Source: Lachnospiraceae bacterium
GTDB taxonomy: Bacteria > Bacillota > Clostridia > Lachnospirales > Lachnospiraceae
Direction: 5' to 3'
Length of the DNA stretch: 37,335 bases
Assembly (NCBI GenBank): GCA_009911195.1
Contig: QXWV01000071.1
Span: 1 to 37,335 of the forward strand
Shown here: positions 33,809-37,335 of the stretch, piece after piece
Position numbering within the stretch: position 1 is the first letter of the stretch
Layout: every line of letters begins with the position of its first letter
The notes under the pieces: model-generated
The model's database searches: none
What the model saw: the letters and a program-made list of their open reading frames with translations, nothing else
Told to the model about the DNA's origin: nothing
Program-made: the position numbers and the translations under genes

Positions 33809-33842
33809 ATACCCCATGCACCACTATCAGCATATGGGATAT
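33809..33842. repeat. ~33-bp palindromic repeat, copy B
   Basis: ATACCCCATG (33809-33818) and CATATGGGATAT (33831-33842) form an imperfect inverted pair. Same family as copies A and C. The region 33843-34121 has no other supported feature. Confidence 0.65.
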
Positions 33843-34121
33843 TTCGTCATATACCACCAGCGAATTGCTATTCCTACATTTAAAAATAATTTCTATAATT
33901 TCTCTTTTTGTTTTCATAAGAAAGCCCCCCAAAGGCAGTGTATGACATTGTGAAACACTCCGGCATATGTTCGGGATGCAATAATAAAGTATTGCCAAAA
34001 TAGGGCAAAATACAAAAAAGAATTTAAGAAATATACCCAAATAGCATAGAAACATTCGGGCGCATAAAAAGCTTTGCCGCCAAGGCAACGATTTTTATTT
34101 TCCGTTGGACGTTTTATTGCT

Positions 34122-34589
34122 TTACTTCATCAGCTCATACTGTAAAAATTTTTTGATGTAAGATATACTTTCTTCGGTTATAGACAGCATAAAAGCCATG
34201 TATCTGCATTTTTGATAGCGTTCCATATCCATGATAAAATCATATCCCATAGCACATTTAGGATTGCAGTCATTTGGATTGACCAGCCGCTTGCAGGAAG
34301 ACGCTTTTATAATTTCTTTTTTCATCTTTGCCGGAAGCGTATCCAAAAAATCCGCATACTCATTAAGATGCTGTGGGAAAACCCTAATCTTTATTCCCGT
34401 TTTCCGGCAAACAAAAGTAGCTAATGTCTTTTTTGTATCCTGCAAAAGATAGGAAACCAAAAATCCGCTTTTAGATGTTTTGGTTTCACGCTTACACTTG
34501 CTATCCAGAAGAAGGTCATTGATATCTTCTACAAAACTTCTGCCTGCACCTGTGATTTCTAAAAATTCACTATAGTTTTTATCTGTCAT
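34122..34589 (-). CDS. Conserved hypothetical protein with Cys cluster (155 aa)
   Basis: A soluble protein I cannot name. The first half is a beta-rich domain (GFLVSYLLQDTKKTLATFVCRKTGIKIRVFP). The second half has a cysteine cluster: SSCKRLVNPNDCNPKCAMGYDF and YQKCRYMAF, suggesting a metal site. Nine bases separate it from the AraC-type gene, with GAGG before the ATG, so it may be its regulatory target or partner. Confidence 0.7.
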   Translation of the reverse strand: MTDKNYSEFLEITGAGRSFVEDINDLLLDSKCKRETKTSKSGFLVSYLLQDTKKTLATFVCRKTGIKIRVFPQHLNEYADFLDTLPAKMKKEIIKASSCKRLVNPNDCNPKCAMGYDFIMDMERYQKCRYMAFMLSITEESISYIKKFLQYELMK

Positions 34590-34598
34590 ACTGCAACC

Positions 34599-35273
34599 TC
34601 ATACTTTTCTGATTGGCACCCAAACTTCATATTGCATATTGTTTGAGTCTGAATTTAGATAGACTTCTATATCGGGGGCATTATCAAATTCAAAACCAGA
34701 TGTTGGAATCCATTCTGTTATAATGCGTTGTTCCAATTCTTGAATTGATATACCTGTGCCGCTTCCATTAAAAATTGCCCACGTACAAGCAGGAACAACA
34801 TACTCATCCAAGGACTTGTCAATATCGGCAGATGAAGATACGGCTATGAAATAACGCCATTCTTCTTTGTCATTACAAACGCTTACGCCTAAGACACCCA
34901 TAGGCTGATTATTCATCAGCGGTGTAATCTTTTCAAAAATGCCGCTCATAGCTGCATTTTTCCACATTTGAGGTACGGATGTGAAATTATTTTCTATTTC
35001 CTTATCCAGCGGATAAGATATACCCACAATGCGAAAGGCTGCTTTTTCTTCAATCCGATAATTCATTTCTTCTACGCCTTTTACCGCTATTTTGAAGCTG
35101 ATAGGGGGAAAAGATTTCATAGGCGTTCCTTGTTTTCTCGCCATTGAGGGCGCTATGCCATGCACGCTTTGAAATGCCCTGTTAAATGCAGTCGGGGAAG
35201 AATACCCATATTTCATACTAATATCAATAATTTTATCGCTTCCGCTTTGCAAATCAATAGCAGCTAAGGACAT
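34599..35273 (-). pseudogene. AraC-type regulator with GyrI-like domain, 5'-truncated
   Basis: A 224-codon frame opens inside an AraC DNA-binding domain: the second helix-turn-helix is present (KIIDISMKYGYSSPTAFNRA), but the first helix-turn-helix and start, about 60 residues in relatives such as Rob/YdeE types, are missing. From about residue 65 a complete GyrI-like effector-binding domain follows (MNYRIEEKAAFRIVGISYPL to EVWVPIRKV). The stop of the Smr gene lies two bases upstream, and no good ribosome binding site precedes the ATG at 35273. It is probably a deletion product joining two genes; a short protein with only the effector domain could still be made. Confidence 0.68.
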
Positions 35274-35275
35274 TC

Positions 35276-35524
35276 TTAAAACTCACGCAGTATCAATTCT
35301 GTAATTCCCTGATTGTCCCCCATTATAATTCTCTTTACTTTAGACTCCCTCCCATAACTGAATTCATCCCAGATACCATCCCGGATTCTTGTACCACCAT
35401 GGTAGCCATGTATGACACGGATTCTGTAAGTTCCTGTGCCTGCATTATCTAAATGACGCTTTATTTCCCCAATTGCTGTTTCTACATTTTTTCCATGGAC
35501 ATCAATTTCGATAATTCCTGCCAC
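35276..35524 (-). CDS. Small Smr-domain protein
   Basis: An 82-residue protein that is essentially one Smr domain, the fold found at the C-terminus of MutS2. Motif 1 is IEIDVHGKNVETAIGEI, matching the family LDxHG start, and motif 2 is IRVIHGYHGGTRIRDGI in place of the usual HGxGxGxLR. Stand-alone Smr proteins can nick DNA or bind RNA. The start is GTG at 35524, with GGGG about ten bases upstream. It directly abuts the truncated AraC-type gene. Confidence 0.78.
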   Translation of the reverse strand: MAGIIEIDVHGKNVETAIGEIKRHLDNAGTGTYRIRVIHGYHGGTRIRDGIWDEFSYGRESKVKRIIMGDNQGITELILREF

Positions 35525-35669
35525 TGAATCTACCCCATTTCTACTAACCTATTCTATGTTAATCCGATGCATTTCTTAAGCCCGCCCAATAACATATCAC
35601 CATGAAACCCTGCAAAATATTTATGCTGCCCTCTATTTCTTTTGTATCATATAGTTTCATCCAAAACTG

Positions 35670-37238
35670 CTATTTATCATTAAAATCCTTTGGCATCTGC
35701 CCTATCTTCTTTTGCCCGCTGCCATCGGTCTTCATCCGGTAAAACAGATGGGGTGCATCCCCTATATACACTTCCGCAACAACCTCATCCCCGCTGATTT
35801 CGTAGATGAGCGACAAAAACGGGATTCCTCTTTCCATCATTTCCTCAGTATTTTCCCGGTAACGGTATTCAAAAACTGTTTCCTTTCCAGTGCCGTCCAA
35901 ATTCATTCTGCACAGTCTGACTCCAATAGTATCCTCTTCCTCCGTTACCTGTTCTATCCCATCCTGCATTGTCTTGTATGACACGTTCTCCGTTATATCG
36001 GCAGAATAATAGATTTTTCCTTTATAGAGCTTCGGATAACTGATTTCCGCCTCCTCTTTCGCCAACACGGACAATACCTTATCCTGCCAGCAATACATGG
36101 CAAGGCAATAGAAGGTTTCATCGGCGTCCGGGCCAGCGTTGAATCTGTAAAGAATACAGTCCTCATCGCAATAATCCACATATGCCTCATCCGGAAGTGT
36201 TACCCTATCCTCTGTAAGCTCCACACCTTCCGCATAGGCAACCTTTTCCACCTCCCAATCCGTCACACGCTCCGGTGCTAGCCACCACCGCTTTCCTGCC
36301 TGCTCCAGTGTCATCGGTTCCTCTAAAGACACCTCATATACCACATCATATTCAGATTCTTCCGATTCCCAGTTTTTTTCTATATCACTAAATTCGGAAC
36401 TTCTCTCTTTCCTGATTCCCACACCGCTTTCCCAGTCATCCTTACTATAAGACGTTATATAACCTCCATATCCATACGTTTCCTCCGATGCAGCCAGCCA
36501 CCAGATACCATCCCGGCGGGTATATGTGACATCCTCTGACCATTTCCATGCGCTGCCCCCATATGCGTGGGTTGTAAAAGATGCCCCCTCTACCGTTAAT
36601 GGTAAATAAGGGTCTCCAAAGACGCCTCCTTCACCCCTTGTGCGTATCAGATTAATATCCTGAAAATCTAGGCGGTATCCCTCCGCCCCATCGCTTGCTA
36701 TAGCAAATAAAATCCGGGGATAATCCTGAAACATCCAGTATCCGTCCATATCCGTCATAGCCGCTTCCAATACGCCTACATAATCCGTGATTCCATCCTC
36801 GTTAAAATCCAGTTTGGCGCTATCCAGGATTTCCCATCCCTCCGGTACAAAATCCTCCAGCTTCCTGCCTGTGCCGGGTAGATGCGGCGTTTCTTTGTAT
36901 GCATTATCTATATTGGCTTCGGATTCTTCCGATTCCAGCCTTTCTTCCGACTCTGCTTCTTTTCCCGATTCCAGTTCTTCTTCCGGCTCTAGTTCTTTTT
37001 CCGATTCCAGCCCTTCTCCTGATTCCGCTTTTTCTTCCCCTCCATCCTGTCTTTCCTCCAGCAACATAGCGGTATCTGTTTCCCCTTCTGTCATACTGTC
37101 ATCCGCACTACCCATATCGGATATGGCAGCATTTTCCGCCGTATTTGCCGCAAAACCGGAATCTCTTCCACAGCCTGTTAGATATATGGTACCTATTCCA
37201 ATTATGATTGATAAAAATATATATAATCTTTTGACCAT
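35670..37238 (-). CDS. Lipoprotein with Glu-rich linker (522 aa)
   Basis: A secreted lipoprotein: hydrophobic N-terminus and lipobox YLTGC with the modified Cys at 23. A linker of about 60 residues (68-127) is built of Glu/Ser-rich repeats (EGLESEKELEPEEELESGKE). The body contains FNEDGITDYV, a calcium-binding-like DxNxDG loop typical of FG-GAP-type proteins, and repeated beta segments with RMNLDGTGKE and RMKTDGSGQK near the C-terminus, which look like propeller blades (DUF5050-like). GGAGG lies about 11 bases before the ATG. The function is unknown, perhaps an envelope sensor or binding protein. Confidence 0.8.
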   Translation of the reverse strand: MVKRLYIFLSIIIGIGTIYLTGCGRDSGFAANTAENAAISDMGSADDSMTEGETDTAMLLEERQDGGEEKAESGEGLESEKELEPEEELESGKEAESEERLESEESEANIDNAYKETPHLPGTGRKLEDFVPEGWEILDSAKLDFNEDGITDYVGVLEAAMTDMDGYWMFQDYPRILFAIASDGAEGYRLDFQDINLIRTRGEGGVFGDPYLPLTVEGASFTTHAYGGSAWKWSEDVTYTRRDGIWWLAASEETYGYGGYITSYSKDDWESGVGIRKERSSEFSDIEKNWESEESEYDVVYEVSLEEPMTLEQAGKRWWLAPERVTDWEVEKVAYAEGVELTEDRVTLPDEAYVDYCDEDCILYRFNAGPDADETFYCLAMYCWQDKVLSVLAKEEAEISYPKLYKGKIYYSADITENVSYKTMQDGIEQVTEEEDTIGVRLCRMNLDGTGKETVFEYRYRENTEEMMERGIPFLSLIYEISGDEVVAEVYIGDAPHLFYRMKTDGSGQKKIGQMPKDFNDK

Positions 37239-37263
37239 ATATCCGTTTTCCTCCTTAGTTTAT

Positions 37264-37335
37264 AAAAAAGTGGCTTCGCCACTTCATGAAGAACCTTCGG
37301 TTCTTCGTCAATTTATGTCCGTCTGGCGACGGAAT
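37264..37335 (-). repeat. Palindromic repeat element (copy 2), probably a terminator
   Basis: Three consecutive perfect hairpins: GTGGC/GCCAC (37270-37282) with six T after it on the minus strand, GAAGAACC/GGTTCTTC (37288-37306), and CCGTC/GACGG (37319-37332). It is related to 24073-24142. It would terminate a minus-strand gene lying beyond the right edge, or act as a leader structure of the lipoprotein gene. Confidence 0.75.

Noticed and set aside
33801-34088. Minus-strand frame of 95 codons read as one protein
   Set aside because: Only the last 38 codons (from an ATG at 33917 with a G-rich box) look possible; the first part is hydrophobic without a start signal. Kept only as part of the degenerate antitoxin region.

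Overview
The window looks like a chromosomal segment of a gut-type Clostridia bacterium, most likely Lachnospiraceae (Bacillota). The grounds are a low-to-moderate GC content, strong AGGAGG-type ribosome binding sites, consensus sigma-A promoters, a threonyl T-box leader, an infC-rpmI-rplT operon, DUF1540 and C_GCAxxG_C_C proteins, and a class B sortase. This is an inference from gene content; no rRNA is present. Every supported gene lies on the minus strand, so transcription runs from high to low coordinates.

Right part (37.3 to 31.3 kb). A Glu-rich lipoprotein is followed by an Smr-domain protein, a 5'-truncated AraC/GyrI-type regulator and a small Cys-containing protein. Next comes a decaying stretch: Phd/Doc-like remnants, an intact PIN-domain toxin with its probable antitoxin, an unidentified broken gene and a broken AAA ATPase. 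Three copies of a palindrome of about 33 bp are scattered through this stretch.

Middle part (31 to 16 kb) is mostly housekeeping: SEC-C and C_GCAxxG_C_C proteins, thrS with its T-box, a GT-C glycosyltransferase, a DUF1540 protein, a secreted protein, infC-rpmI-rplT behind a long leader with an internal terminator, pepD, an AI-2E-type permease, tRNA-Pro(AGG), an alpha/beta hydrolase and an RlmD-type 23S rRNA methyltransferase with an odd repetitive N-terminus. infC starts at a rare ATT codon.

Left part (15.4 to 0 kb). A secreted multi-domain surface protein ending in SPKTGE sits just upstream of a class B sortase gene. Then come six tightly packed co-oriented genes: an MqsR-like toxin, an MqsA-like antitoxin carrying a Panacea (DUF4065) domain, two cytosine-5 DNA methyltransferases, an McrB-like AAA+ subunit and a LlaJI-type nuclease. 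A near-consensus promoter precedes the toxin, no terminator is visible inside the cluster, and a hairpin terminator follows it. The last four genes match the LlaJI/BsuMI restriction-modification layout. The toxin-antitoxin pair at the head could control and stabilise the restriction genes; this is the most interesting hypothesis here. The window ends in a sugar ABC transporter operon (ATPase, permease, truncated binding protein).

Intergenic regions hold many palindromic and tandem repeats, some clearly related to each other (24.1 and 37.3 kb; 19.6 and 24.2 kb). All starts were chosen by eye from ribosome binding sites, and all family assignments rest on motif recognition without database searches.
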